Source of the DNA: Aquabacter sp965279295
GTDB lineage: Bacteria > Pseudomonadota > Alphaproteobacteria > Rhizobiales > Xanthobacteraceae
Reading direction: 5' to 3' (one strand)
Assembly (NCBI GenBank): GCA_965279295.1
Contig: CBDIHQ010000009.1
Length of the DNA stretch: 64,000 bases
Part shown: positions 26,402 to 34,938 of the stretch, one piece after another
Layout: each line of letters starts with the position of its first letter
Position numbering within the stretch: the first letter of the stretch is position 1
Position numbers and translations under genes: made by a program
Notes under the pieces: model-generated
Seen by the model: the letters and a program-made list of their open reading frames with translations, nothing else
The model's database searches: none
Told to the model about the DNA's origin: nothing

Positions 26402-27127
26402 ATGGATGTCGCCTCGTTGAACGTCAAGATCTACGCCGATGGTGCCGACCTCCAAGGCATGATCGACACGTATCGGACGTACCCCTTCGTCAAGGGCTTC
26501 ACCACCAACCCGACCCTGATGCACAAGGCCGGCATCACCGACTATGAGACCTTCGCCCGGAAGGTGCTCGAAGTGATCCCCGACCGGCCGATTTCGTTCG
26601 AGGTGTTCTCCGACGATTTCGCCGAGATGGAGCGCGAGGCGCGGTTCATCACCACCTGGGGCGAGAACGTCTATGTGAAGATGCCGGTGACCAACTCGGC
26701 CGGCGAGAGTGCGGCGCCGCTGATCCGCCGGCTGGCCGATGCCGGGGTGAAGCAGAACGTCACCGCCATCATGACCATCAAGCAGGTCTACACCACCGCC
26801 GAGGCACTGGCGGGCGGGCCGGCGTCCAACATCTCGATCTTCGCCGGTCGGGTCGCCGACATCGGCATCGACCCCATGCCGATGATGTATGCTGCCGCCG
26901 AAATCGTCGCCTCCGAGCCGCAAATCGAACTGATCTGGGCGAGCGCGCGCGAGGCGGTGAACATCGTTCACGCCCACCAGGCGGGCTGCCACATCATCAC
27001 CGCCACCCCGGACCAGATCGCCAAGGCCGCCGCCTTCGGCAAGAAGACCCCCAACGATCTCTCGCTGGACGCCGTGCGCGCCTTCCGCAAGGATTCGCTG
27101 GCTGCCGGGTTCACCCTGAATTTCTAG
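26402..27127 (+). CDS. transaldolase / fructose-6-phosphate aldolase family protein
   Basis: 241 residues from MDVASLNVKIYADG. The small transaldolase barrel is shown by GFTTNPTLMHKAG, PISFEVFSDDF, the Schiff-base lysine in NVYVKMPVTNS, and NVTAIMTIKQV. It lacks the length of classical transaldolases (about 320 residues) and belongs with the FSA/TalC-like group, though closer to the single-domain proteins found beside sugar-modification genes. The exact substrate is uncertain. It is divergent from guaD. Confidence 0.85.
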   Translation: MDVASLNVKIYADGADLQGMIDTYRTYPFVKGFTTNPTLMHKAGITDYETFARKVLEVIPDRPISFEVFSDDFAEMEREARFITTWGENVYVKMPVTNSAGESAAPLIRRLADAGVKQNVTAIMTIKQVYTTAEALAGGPASNISIFAGRVADIGIDPMPMMYAAAEIVASEPQIELIWASAREAVNIVHAHQAGCHIITATPDQIAKAAAFGKKTPNDLSLDAVRAFRKDSLAAGFTLNF

Positions 27128-27146
27128 GCGCCGGCGCGCGCTGTCC

Positions 27147-27755
27147 TCAGTCCTGGGACGGCGGACAGTCGCCGATCAAAAGCGCCCGCGCGCGGGTGAA
27201 CTCGCGGCAGCTTGCGAGGCCGGGCCAGACCACCAGCGACGCCGTCTTGTGCGTTCCGAAGCCGGGCGCGAGCGTCAGCAGTTCGGCGTGCAGGCCGGGG
27301 TAGGGGCCGGGGCCGGGCCGGAGCAGGGCATCGAGCCGGCCGGCGAGAAGGTCGGCCACGTCGTCCGTTGCCACCCCGCGCACATAGTCCGGCGAGCGCC
27401 TCGTGCCGGCGAGACGGGCGAGCAGGCGGTCGGGTTCCTCACTCAGGGCCGGCGAGATGCCGAGGCGCAGCGGCTTGGTCTTCAAAGCCTTCGCCACGGT
27501 GTCGCTGGCCCTCGACAGGCGTCGGAAGGCGTCCCCCACCTCCGGCAGCAGAGCCTCGCCCTGGGCGGTGAGGATCAGGCTGCGATGCAGACGCTGAAAC
27601 AGCGGCACGCCGAGCGCCTGTTCCAGATGCTTCACCTGCTGGCTCACGGCGCCGGGCGTGACGGAGAGTTCCATGGCGGCCGCCTTGAAGCTCAGGTGGC
27701 GGCCAGCGGCCTCGAAGGCGCGCAATCCGTTCAGCGGCGGCAGGCGATGGCTCAT
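27147..27755 (-). CDS. short LysR (GcvA-type) regulator
   Basis: 202 residues against roughly 300 for the family. The HTH is complete and typical of GcvA/AmpR-type members (LPPLNGLRAFEAAGRHLSFKAAA, VTPGAVSQQVKHLEQALGV). The effector domain is shortened: only about 110 residues follow the linker, seemingly one lobe (RLGISPALSEEPDRLLARL, ADLLAGRLDALLRPGPG). It may bind DNA without a normal ligand pocket. It is convergent with the transaldolase gene and divergent from the ATC-hydrolase-like gene. Confidence 0.75.
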   Translation of the reverse strand: MSHRLPPLNGLRAFEAAGRHLSFKAAAMELSVTPGAVSQQVKHLEQALGVPLFQRLHRSLILTAQGEALLPEVGDAFRRLSRASDTVAKALKTKPLRLGISPALSEEPDRLLARLAGTRRSPDYVRGVATDDVADLLAGRLDALLRPGPGPYPGLHAELLTLAPGFGTHKTASLVVWPGLASCREFTRARALLIGDCPPSQD

Positions 27756-27942
27756 GGGTACGGTCCCGGCATGACGGTGGCGGCTTCAGAATAGAAAAAC
27801 TCTTCCAGGGCGTCAGAAACAATCGGTTGAGCGGGGCACGGACGTGCGGGAGAACTCACGCAACGATGTCTGGAAGATCATCATGCCCCAGCGCAACATC
27901 AATGCCGAAACCGTTCGCCGCCAATTGTGAGAGAGATGCCCA

Positions 27943-28620
27943 ATGGCTGAGACCATCCATCCCTTTTACGCCGCCCATCGCGAAGCGATGGAGGCGGCCA
28001 TGCGCCATCGCCTCGACCTTGCCGAAGCGATGTTCGGCGCGCGCGCACATCTCACCGATATTGCTGCGATCCGGCAGGAGGTGATGGACGAGTTCGACAT
28101 CGTCCTCACCCAGATGCCCTATGTTGGCGGTGCGGCCAGCCGCATGAGCGATTTCTTCATGCGCCTCATGGGCTTCATGGCCATCAGCCGGGTGCTCCGG
28201 CGGCACGGCGTGACGCTGCCGGTGATCGGCGACATCGAGCGGGAAACCTACACCGCGCAATTGCTCACCACGCCTGAAGCCGAACGCCTTGCCTCGGGGC
28301 GCCAATTCATGTCGCCTGAGAACCAGGCTTTGCTGCGCGCGCAGGCTTTAGAAAGTCATCGAGAAGAATTTCCGGAAGACTTCGTCTACGATTTCATCGC
28401 GCCGGGTCCGGCCGACACCTTCGCGTTCGGCATCGACTACAAAGCCTGCGGCTTCTGCAAATTCGCGGCCCGCCATGGCGATAAGGACATCCTCCCCAAC
28501 ATTTGCGGGCTCGATTTCGACGCCTATGCCACGCGCGGCATCCACCTGGAACGCACACAAACCCTGGCCGGCGGCGCGAGCCACTGCAATTTCAGGTTCT
28601 CGCGGCTCTCCCCGGATTAG
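27943..28620 (+). CDS. L-2-amino-thiazoline-4-carboxylic acid hydrolase family protein
   Basis: 225 residues. The C-terminal half has the features of the ATC hydrolase family: YKACGFCKFAARHGDKDILPNIC followed by DFDAYATRGIHLERTQTLAGGASHCNFRF. In characterised Pseudomonas the enzyme opens a thiazoline ring on the way to L-cysteine. Most homologues are uncharacterised and a partner S-carbamoyl-cysteine hydrolase is not adjacent. It follows the short LysR gene divergently, which may regulate it. Confidence 0.75.
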   Translation: MAETIHPFYAAHREAMEAAMRHRLDLAEAMFGARAHLTDIAAIRQEVMDEFDIVLTQMPYVGGAASRMSDFFMRLMGFMAISRVLRRHGVTLPVIGDIERETYTAQLLTTPEAERLASGRQFMSPENQALLRAQALESHREEFPEDFVYDFIAPGPADTFAFGIDYKACGFCKFAARHGDKDILPNICGLDFDAYATRGIHLERTQTLAGGASHCNFRFSRLSPD

Positions 28621-28647
28621 GGAGTGTTGCGTCATGCGCGGTGGCTC

Positions 28648-28938
28648 CCTCTCCCGCTTGCGATAGCCCTGCGAAAGGGATCTCGCAAACTCCCACGGTT
28701 CGTTAAGTGCCGAGGCTGGGCTGTTTTCAACCTCGCCCCGAGGGGGAGAGGTCGGCTGCGAAGCAGCCGGGTGAGGGGGCTCCGACATTTCCGGACTGGA
28801 AAGAGTTGTCCCCCCTCACCCCAACCCTCTCCCCCCCGGGGAGAGGGGGCATCGCGCGGTCACTCAAGCAACATCACGGATCCCCGCCAGCTCCTTTCGC
28901 AGAAGTCTCGCTTGCGGGGGAGGGCTGGGGAGGGGGTA
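28648..28938 (+). repeat. dispersed intergenic repeat, copy 1 (about 290 bases)
   Basis: The stretch matches the reverse complement of 52435-52725 over its whole length with scattered differences. Shared blocks include TGCGAAAGGGATCT, GGTTCGTTA, GGTCGGCTGCGAAGCAGCCG, and the closing GC-rich GGGGGAGGG palindrome. It contains short internal hairpins (CGGCTGCGAAGCAGCCG). It is non-coding and occupies part of a 770-base gap. The remainder up to 29391 holds another GC-rich palindrome near 28985-29020 and the hairpin at 29075, but no gene that I can support. Confidence 0.85.
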
Positions 28939-29074
28939 GCAGCCCTAAGAAGAGGCTCTGCACCCGGCCATGTCTCACCAATTCCCCCTCCCTACCCCTC
29001 CCCACAAGCGGGAGAGGGAATAACGCAATACTCCCGATTAGGGCGACGTGTGCTTCCGCGCGTTCATCAAGTGA

Positions 29075-29101
29075 ACAGCACATCGACAGGCGATGTGCTG
29101 T
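29075..29101 (+). terminator. strong hairpin in long intergenic gap
   Basis: ACAGCACATCG at 29075-29085 pairs exactly with CGATGTGCTGT at 29091-29101 across a five-base loop, followed by CTTTG. It could terminate read-through from the repeat region. The T-run is short. Confidence 0.5.
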
Positions 29102-29391
29102 CTTTGATTCCCGGCAGCAAAATCCTGAACGCGGAAGGACCGAAAGGAGCCCATGGCGATCATCGTCTTTCGGCGGAGCGGATGCCTCAGCAAACACGCT
29201 TGAATGGGGTCAGGCTGCTCGCTAACATCGGCGCATCGACCGAGTGGCAACTTAGGGTTCCGGGCGGCAGCGCCGTCGCTGGACCGAGCGTCGCAGAAAC
29301 CGTGGGTGTTCCACGGCTGCACCCGAGGGATAAAAACCCAGAGGCGGAGACGTCGAGATCAACCAGCGTCAATGGCGCTAAGGAGGTCTCG

Positions 29392-30267
29392 ATGGCATTT
29401 GCCTCGCTGCTGCTCGTGGTCCTTGCATCCTTCATCCATGCAAGCTGGAATCTACTCGCCAAACGGGCTGCATCGGTCGGCCCGATTTTCGTCTTCGCCT
29501 ACAATCTCATCGCCTGCGCGGCCTACGCACCGTTGGTGCTTTATCTGCTCCTGGCAGGCAGCGGCATAGCCTGGAACTGGGTCGGCGTCGGCTTCGTCCT
29601 GATTAGCGGCCTGATCCATCTGGCTTACAGTCTTTGCCTACAACGCGGATATCAGGTGGCGGATTTGTCCGTGGTCTATCCGGTCGCGCGGGGCACCGCC
29701 CCGATGCTCTCGACTTTGGGCGCTTTCCTGATCCTTGGGGAAACGCCGTCCGGACAAGGCGTGTTCGGCCTGCTTTTCGTGATCGCCGGAATTGGCCTTA
29801 TCGCCACGCAGGGCGATTTATCGGCATTTCGGCAGCAGGACGGACAATCGGGCGTGCGCTGGGGTACCGCGACTGGTGGGCTGATCGCGTCCTATACGGT
29901 GGTCGATGCCTACGCGGTGAAAACGCTGGGAATTGCGCCGGTCGTGCTCGACTGGTTTTCAAATCTGCTGCGGTTCTTCCTGCTGGCGCCGCTTGTCATC
30001 GCAAAACCGCGCCGGGCCATGGAGGCCATGCGCGGCTATTGGTGGCTCGCGATGGGCGTCGGCCTGCTCTCGCCACTCTCTTATATTCTCGTGCTGGCGG
30101 CACTGACCTCGGGAGCACCGCTTAGCCTGGTCGCTCCCATGCGCGAGATGTCGATGATGGTTGGTGCGCTTTTGGGAATGCTGATCCTGCGGGAAAAGGT
30201 GGGGCCGTGGCGACTTGCGGGGTGCGGCGTGCTGATCGCCGGCGTCATCCTGCTTTCGGGAGCATAA
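29392..30267 (+). CDS. EamA/DMT family transporter
   Basis: 291 residues. The start is fixed by AAGGAGG eight bases before the ATG. Ten membrane helices in two EamA repeats: ASFIHASWNLLAKRA at the N-terminus, YPVARGTAPMLSTLGAFLILGE at the end of repeat one and PLSLVAPMREMSMMVGALLGMLILREKVGPWRLAG in repeat two. Likely an exporter of a small metabolite. It follows a long non-coding repeat region, so it probably has its own promoter. Confidence 0.85.
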   Translation: MAFASLLLVVLASFIHASWNLLAKRAASVGPIFVFAYNLIACAAYAPLVLYLLLAGSGIAWNWVGVGFVLISGLIHLAYSLCLQRGYQVADLSVVYPVARGTAPMLSTLGAFLILGETPSGQGVFGLLFVIAGIGLIATQGDLSAFRQQDGQSGVRWGTATGGLIASYTVVDAYAVKTLGIAPVVLDWFSNLLRFFLLAPLVIAKPRRAMEAMRGYWWLAMGVGLLSPLSYILVLAALTSGAPLSLVAPMREMSMMVGALLGMLILREKVGPWRLAGCGVLIAGVILLSGA

Positions 30268-30501
30268 GCGAGTCCTCTCGGCTTTGCACCGGGCCGAGCT
30301 GCGATGCGCACCTCTCCATCTATCTTCTGTCCATCCCCGCCGCCAAACCGCGCCCCATCCCCCGCCCACGCCTGTCGTTTGGTCCGGTGGCTACCATACG
30401 AACAGCTACTTGCATGCTGATCGCGCTTCCTTATGGTGCCGGCTCAACGGTGCCCAAAAGAATGGTGCCGATTGGGAATTGCCCGTTCGAGGGGTCGCCA
30501 C

Positions 30502-31119
30502 ATGAATATGTTGCTCGCGCTCAGTCGAGCCATCGATGCCATTAACGTGCGCATCGGGAAGTCGGTTGCCTGGTTGATTGTCGTCGCCGTGCTGGTCTCG
30601 GCCATCAATGCGGTCATCCGAAAGGTCTTCGACTCCTCATCCAACTCCTGGCTCGAACTTCAATGGGTGCTGTTCGCGGCGGTGTTCCTGTGCTGCGCGC
30701 CCTGGACGCTGATCGACAACGAGCACATCCGCATCGATATCTTGAACGCCCGGCTGTCACGCCGCGCGCGGAACTCCATCGATCTGTTCGGCGGCCTGTT
30801 TTTCCTGCTGCCCTTCACCCTGGTCATGCTGGTCACATCCTGGCCCTTCTTCATCGCCTCCTACAGCATCAACGAGCAGTCCCTGAACGCCGGCGGCCTG
30901 CCCCAATGGCCGGCCAAACTCCTTGTGCCGGTCGGCTTCCTTCTCCTGTTCGTGCAAGCGATTTCCGAGATCATCAAGCGGATCGCGATCATGATGGGGA
31001 GGATTGAGGACCCTCATGACGGCGCCAGCAGCCACGCCGTGCTGGAAGCGGAGGTAGAGCGTTTGCTCACGGATGCGCCAAAGGTGGGCGACCCCGTCGA
31101 TGTCGGCCCGTCGCGCTGA
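30502..31119 (+). CDS. TRAP transporter small permease (DctQ type)
   Basis: 205 residues from MNMLLALS, preceded by GAGGGG. Four membrane helices with the DctQ motif SSNSWLELQWVLFAAVFLCCAPWTLIDNEHIRID, and a C-terminal hydrophilic tail. It pairs with the large permease starting 11 bases after its stop. TRAP systems use a proton or sodium gradient to import carboxylates and similar compounds with a periplasmic binding protein. Confidence 0.9.
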   Translation: MNMLLALSRAIDAINVRIGKSVAWLIVVAVLVSAINAVIRKVFDSSSNSWLELQWVLFAAVFLCCAPWTLIDNEHIRIDILNARLSRRARNSIDLFGGLFFLLPFTLVMLVTSWPFFIASYSINEQSLNAGGLPQWPAKLLVPVGFLLLFVQAISEIIKRIAIMMGRIEDPHDGASSHAVLEAEVERLLTDAPKVGDPVDVGPSR

Positions 31120-31129
31120 GGATAAGACC

Positions 31130-33046
31130 ATGACTTTCACCTTCTTCCTGCGCGCCGTCGCCTGCGCCCTTTTCCTCAGCTTCATCTCGGCGGATCTTGC
31201 GCTCGCAGCCGATGGAAGCTCCCCGTCCTGGCTGGTCCATAACATGGCTCCGATCATGTTCCTGGCGCTGATTGGGTTCCTGCTGCTGGGCTACCCTGTG
31301 GCCTTCGCGCTGGCGGCCAACGGCCTGATCTTCGGCCTCATCGGCATCGAGCTTGGGCTGTTCGGCCCGGAGTTCCTGAGGGCGCTGCCGGAGCGTGTCT
31401 ACGGCACGATGAACAACGAGGTGCTGCTTGCGGTGCCGTTCTTCACCTTCATGGGGCTTGTGCTGGAACGCTCCGGCATGGCGGAAGACCTGCTCGACAC
31501 GATCGGCCAGGTTTTCGGCTCCATACGCGGCGGACTTGCCTACGCGGTGATCTTCGTGGGCGCGCTGCTCGCTGCCACGACCGGCGTCGTCGCTGCCTCG
31601 GTGATCTCCATGGGCCTCATCTCGTTGCCCATCATGCTGCGATACGGCTATGACCGGCGCGTCGCGTCCGGTGTCATCGCGGCGTCGGGCACGCTGGCCC
31701 AGATCATCCCACCCTCGCTGGTGCTGATCGTCATGGCCGACCAACTCAACCGCTCGGTCGGCGACATGTATGCGGGCGCGTTCATCCCCGGCCTGCTGTT
31801 GGCGTGCCTCTATGCGCTCTACATCTTCATTGTCTCCACCGTGTTCCCAAGCGCCGCGCCAGGCCTTCCCCTGGAGGCGCAGACGCTACGGGACAAGGAC
31901 CAGAAGGTTCTTCCCGGCCGCATCCTCGGTGCCATCGCGGCCGCGGGCTTCGCCTTTCTGATCTCCACGGGTGGATTGCCTGGCCTGACCTCGGGTCTTG
32001 TGCCGGGCGCCGCGAATATGGCGCTCTGGGGCATCGTTTCGTTCGTCCTGCTCTACTCCGTTATGTCAGGCGCCGCGCGGCTTCTCACCCCATCCCTGTT
32101 CATCGTTCTCGCCCTCGCCATCGCGCTGGCGATCGTCGCGATGCAGCGAACCTCGGTGAAGTTCGGCGCGGACTATGTTGTGCTGACCATGTCCGCCACC
32201 GTCGCGCTCGCCTTCGTGGTGGCGGTGATCAATAGGGTGTTGCGACTTGGCCTGCTTTCGCGCCTCGCGGAACAGGTGATCTTCGTCATGGTGCCGCCCC
32301 TGGCGCTGATCTTCCTGGTTCTCGGCACGATCTTCATCGGCGTCGCGACGCCAACCGAGGGCGGAGCCATGGGCTCGGTGGGCGCGCTGCTGCTCGCCAT
32401 TGGCCGTGGCCGGCTGAAGTTCGACCTGCTGCGGCAGGCGACCTATTCCACGGCAAAGCTCTCAGCCTTCGTGCTTTTCATCCTGATCGGCGCGCGCGTG
32501 TTCTCGCTCACCTTCTACGGCGTGGACGGGCACCGTTGGGTGGAGGAGCTTCTCGTCTCGCTGCCGGGCGGTCAGACGGGGTTCCTCATCGCGGTGAACG
32601 TGCTGGTGTTCGTTCTCGCCTTCTTCCTCGATTATTTCGAGCTGGCCTTCATCATCATTCCCTTGCTGGGGCCTGCGGCCGACAAGCTCGGCATCGATCT
32701 GATCTGGTTCGGAGTCATCCTCGCGGTGAACATGCAGACCTCTTTCATGCATCCACCGTTCGGGTTCGCGCTCTTCTTCCTCAGATCCGTCGCGCCAAAA
32801 GTTCCCTATCTGGATCGCATCACAGGCAAGAAGACAGAGCCTGTCACCACCGGTCAGATCTATTGGGGCGCGTTGCCGTTCGTGTTCATCCAGCTGATTA
32901 TGGTCGCGCTGGTCATCATCTTTCCGGGCATGGTCACGCACTATAAGAGCGGCGGCATACAACTCGACCAGGGCGCGGTGCAGAAGCAGTTCGACAATCT
33001 TAATCCTGGAATGGTTGAACCGCCGCCGCCAGAGCTGAAGTTCTAG
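31130..33046 (+). CDS. TRAP transporter large permease (DctM type)
   Basis: 638 residues, longer than the common 430 because of an N-terminal signal-like helix (FFLRAVACALFLSFISADLALA) and an internal insertion of extra helices around residues 250-390. DctM features are FLLLGYPVAFALAANGLIFG, AVIFVGALLAATTGVVAASVISMGLI, ASGTLAQIIPPSLVLIVMADQL and TPTEGGAMGSVGALLLA. Members of this long form commonly transport mannitol- or chloroaromatic-like compounds, but the substrate is unproven. No DctP or TAXI binding protein is adjacent. Confidence 0.9.
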   Translation: MTFTFFLRAVACALFLSFISADLALAADGSSPSWLVHNMAPIMFLALIGFLLLGYPVAFALAANGLIFGLIGIELGLFGPEFLRALPERVYGTMNNEVLLAVPFFTFMGLVLERSGMAEDLLDTIGQVFGSIRGGLAYAVIFVGALLAATTGVVAASVISMGLISLPIMLRYGYDRRVASGVIAASGTLAQIIPPSLVLIVMADQLNRSVGDMYAGAFIPGLLLACLYALYIFIVSTVFPSAAPGLPLEAQTLRDKDQKVLPGRILGAIAAAGFAFLISTGGLPGLTSGLVPGAANMALWGIVSFVLLYSVMSGAARLLTPSLFIVLALAIALAIVAMQRTSVKFGADYVVLTMSATVALAFVVAVINRVLRLGLLSRLAEQVIFVMVPPLALIFLVLGTIFIGVATPTEGGAMGSVGALLLAIGRGRLKFDLLRQATYSTAKLSAFVLFILIGARVFSLTFYGVDGHRWVEELLVSLPGGQTGFLIAVNVLVFVLAFFLDYFELAFIIIPLLGPAADKLGIDLIWFGVILAVNMQTSFMHPPFGFALFFLRSVAPKVPYLDRITGKKTEPVTTGQIYWGALPFVFIQLIMVALVIIFPGMVTHYKSGGIQLDQGAVQKQFDNLNPGMVEPPPPELKF

Positions 33047-33112
33047 GGCGCGGCGGCCTCGTTCCCTGCGTTCTAGGAGCTGCACGCCGGACCGCACACC
33101 GCCCGCATTTGA

Positions 33113-33886
33113 TTAAATCTCTGTATTCCTGAGGGATGACCCAATTTTATCTATGATCAGCTTCTTGTGCACAAGAAGCTGGCGGATGGCTTCGTCCTTG
33201 GCGGTTAGAAACCGGGACGTGGGCACGGGAACCGAGATTGCGTAAATCCCGCCTGAAGCGTCGCGGAAGCCGACACCCACGGCGCTGATGCCCACCGTGT
33301 GCTCCTCGTGATTATAGCCGATGCCGGTGCGCCTCACCTCGGCGATCTCGGCAAGGATGGCGTCCGTGCGCTTGGTGCCCCGCAGCTCCTTGCGGATCAG
33401 TTCGCGGGCCCGCTCCGGCTCCAGGAGCGAAAGGCAGCATTTGCCATTGGCGGTGTTGGTGAGCGGGAAAATGTCGCCCACAGCCGAGACCGCGCGCAGA
33501 CGGTGGGTGCCGGTGACCTGATCGAGGAACAGCACCTCGTTTCCGCGCATCACGGAGAAGTCCACGGTTTCGCCCGTGCTCTGCGACAGCGCGATGATGT
33601 GAGGATGCACCAGTTCCACGATGTCGATCTTGCCGGAGCGGGACAGCGCGTGGATCTCAGGGCCCAGCCGATAGCCACCCTCCGGCCCGGCTGAAATCAC
33701 GAGATGCTCATCCACCAACGCGTTGACGATGCGCTGCACGGTGGAACGCGGCAGATCAACCCGGCCGGCAATCTGCGCGAGGCTAAGCCCCGAGCGGACA
33801 TTCTTCAGCGCTCTCAGGATCGTCGCCGCCCGCGCGATCACCTGGATGCCACCGCCTTGCGCTGCGCTTACTTCGCCGCCTGCCAT
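33113..33886 (-). CDS. IclR-family transcriptional regulator
   Basis: 257 residues from MAGGEVSAAQ, preceded by AAGG. Two upstream in-frame ATGs, up to 33931, would put the start inside the palindromic region and are less likely. The winged HTH is IARAATILRALKNVRSGLSL and LPRSTVQRIVNALVDEHLV. The effector domain has the IclR pattern TANGKCCLSLLEPERARELI and GYNHEEHTVGISAVGVGF. It is divergent from the cyclase gene and convergent with the TRAP permease, so it may control either or both. Confidence 0.88.
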   Translation of the reverse strand: MAGGEVSAAQGGGIQVIARAATILRALKNVRSGLSLAQIAGRVDLPRSTVQRIVNALVDEHLVISAGPEGGYRLGPEIHALSRSGKIDIVELVHPHIIALSQSTGETVDFSVMRGNEVLFLDQVTGTHRLRAVSAVGDIFPLTNTANGKCCLSLLEPERARELIRKELRGTKRTDAILAEIAEVRRTGIGYNHEEHTVGISAVGVGFRDASGGIYAISVPVPTSRFLTAKDEAIRQLLVHKKLIIDKIGSSLRNTEI

Positions 33887-33911
33887 GTTCAACCTTATCT
33901 CGTGTACCATC

Positions 33912-33928
33912 ATACAGTACACCTGTAT
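33912..33928. promoter_or_regulatory. candidate IclR operator
   Basis: ATACAG at 33912-33917 and CTGTAT at 33923-33928 form a perfect inverted repeat around five bases in the IclR-cyclase divergent region. Spacing and position suit a dimeric regulator acting on both promoters. Confidence 0.55.
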
Positions 33929-34017
33929 CATTCAGTTTGACCACCCCCGTGTGTCCGCCTTACCCCTGCCGTCAACAAGATCTGTCCATTATCGGACATG
34001 GCGCTGGGAGGCGTTGA

Positions 34018-34860
34018 ATGACTGTCACTATCCGTGGCATTGAGTTCCAGTCGAATCTCGACAACGAAATGGGCCTCAAGTTTTTTAATCTTTCGCACCG
34101 CTTCGGGTTCCAGTCTCCGAATTGGCCGTATTTCCAGGATGTGCAGATCGAGCGCGTCCATTACATGGCGAAGTCTGGCGTCCTTTCTCAGCGCATCACC
34201 ACCTCGATGCACAATACGACGCATATCGATGCACCCGCCCATGTGGTCGAGGGCACGCCCTTCATCGACGAGGTGCCACTGCCGCATTTCTTCGGCACCG
34301 GCATCGTCATCTCGATGCCGAAGAAGAAATGGGAGCCCATCACCTATGACGACCTGGAAGCCGCCGCAGGCGCCCATGTGCGGCCCGGCGACGTGGTCAT
34401 CATCAATACGGGCTGGCACAAGCTCTACGAGGACAGTGCCGATTACTTCTGCTACGCGCCGGGCTTCGTCGCCTCCGCCGGCGACTGGTTCGTCGAGAAG
34501 AAGGTGAAGGTGGTCGGTCACGATACCCAGGCCAACGATCACCCCCTCGCAACCGCTATCGGCCCCCATCGCAACGGGCCGCTGCATCCGCACCTCGCCG
34601 ACGAATACAAAGTCTGGTCCGGCGGCCGCGACTGGAAGGACGACCATCCCGAATGGGAGCCGGTCCACCGCAAGCTGTTCACCAATGGCATCCTCGGCAT
34701 CGAGAACGTGGGTGGCGATCTCGACGCGGTGACGGGCAAGCGGGTGACCTTCGCATTCTTCCCCTGGAACTGGGACCGGGGGGATGGCTGCATCATCCGG
34801 CTCGTCGCCATGGAAGACCCCAAGCAGACCTATCGCATCGAGGCGGGCAACGCGCTCTGA
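34018..34860 (+). CDS. cyclase family protein (kynurenine formamidase/isatin hydrolase fold)
   Basis: 280 residues. The metal-binding motif HNTTHIDAPAHV matches the HxGTHxDxPxH pattern of the cyclase/KynB family, with a conserved-looking GHDTQANDHPL segment in the C-terminal half. Members hydrolyse N-formyl groups or open lactam rings. It begins cluster C, divergent from the IclR gene, and is followed by a 3-hydroxyacyl-CoA dehydrogenase gene after about 80 bases. A ring-opening or deformylating step on the imported compound is plausible. Confidence 0.85.
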   Translation: MTVTIRGIEFQSNLDNEMGLKFFNLSHRFGFQSPNWPYFQDVQIERVHYMAKSGVLSQRITTSMHNTTHIDAPAHVVEGTPFIDEVPLPHFFGTGIVISMPKKKWEPITYDDLEAAAGAHVRPGDVVIINTGWHKLYEDSADYFCYAPGFVASAGDWFVEKKVKVVGHDTQANDHPLATAIGPHRNGPLHPHLADEYKVWSGGRDWKDDHPEWEPVHRKLFTNGILGIENVGGDLDAVTGKRVTFAFFPWNWDRGDGCIIRLVAMEDPKQTYRIEAGNAL

Positions 34861-34938
34861 CTCCAATCCCCAACCGGCCCCTCCGCGCCACGCGTGCGGA
34901 CGGGCCGTGCCCTGTGCCCGCCACAGGAGGAGAAGGGC

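Noticed and set aside
28648..29022. CRISPR-like array suggested by recurring GC-rich palindromes
   Set aside because: Units are irregularly spaced, in both orientations, and lack unique spacers of constant length. They are REP-type palindromes.
28939..29391. Possible small gene upstream of the DMT transporter, in frame with it
   Set aside because: No ribosome-binding site or family similarity. The strong AAGGAGG at the downstream ATG fixes the real start.
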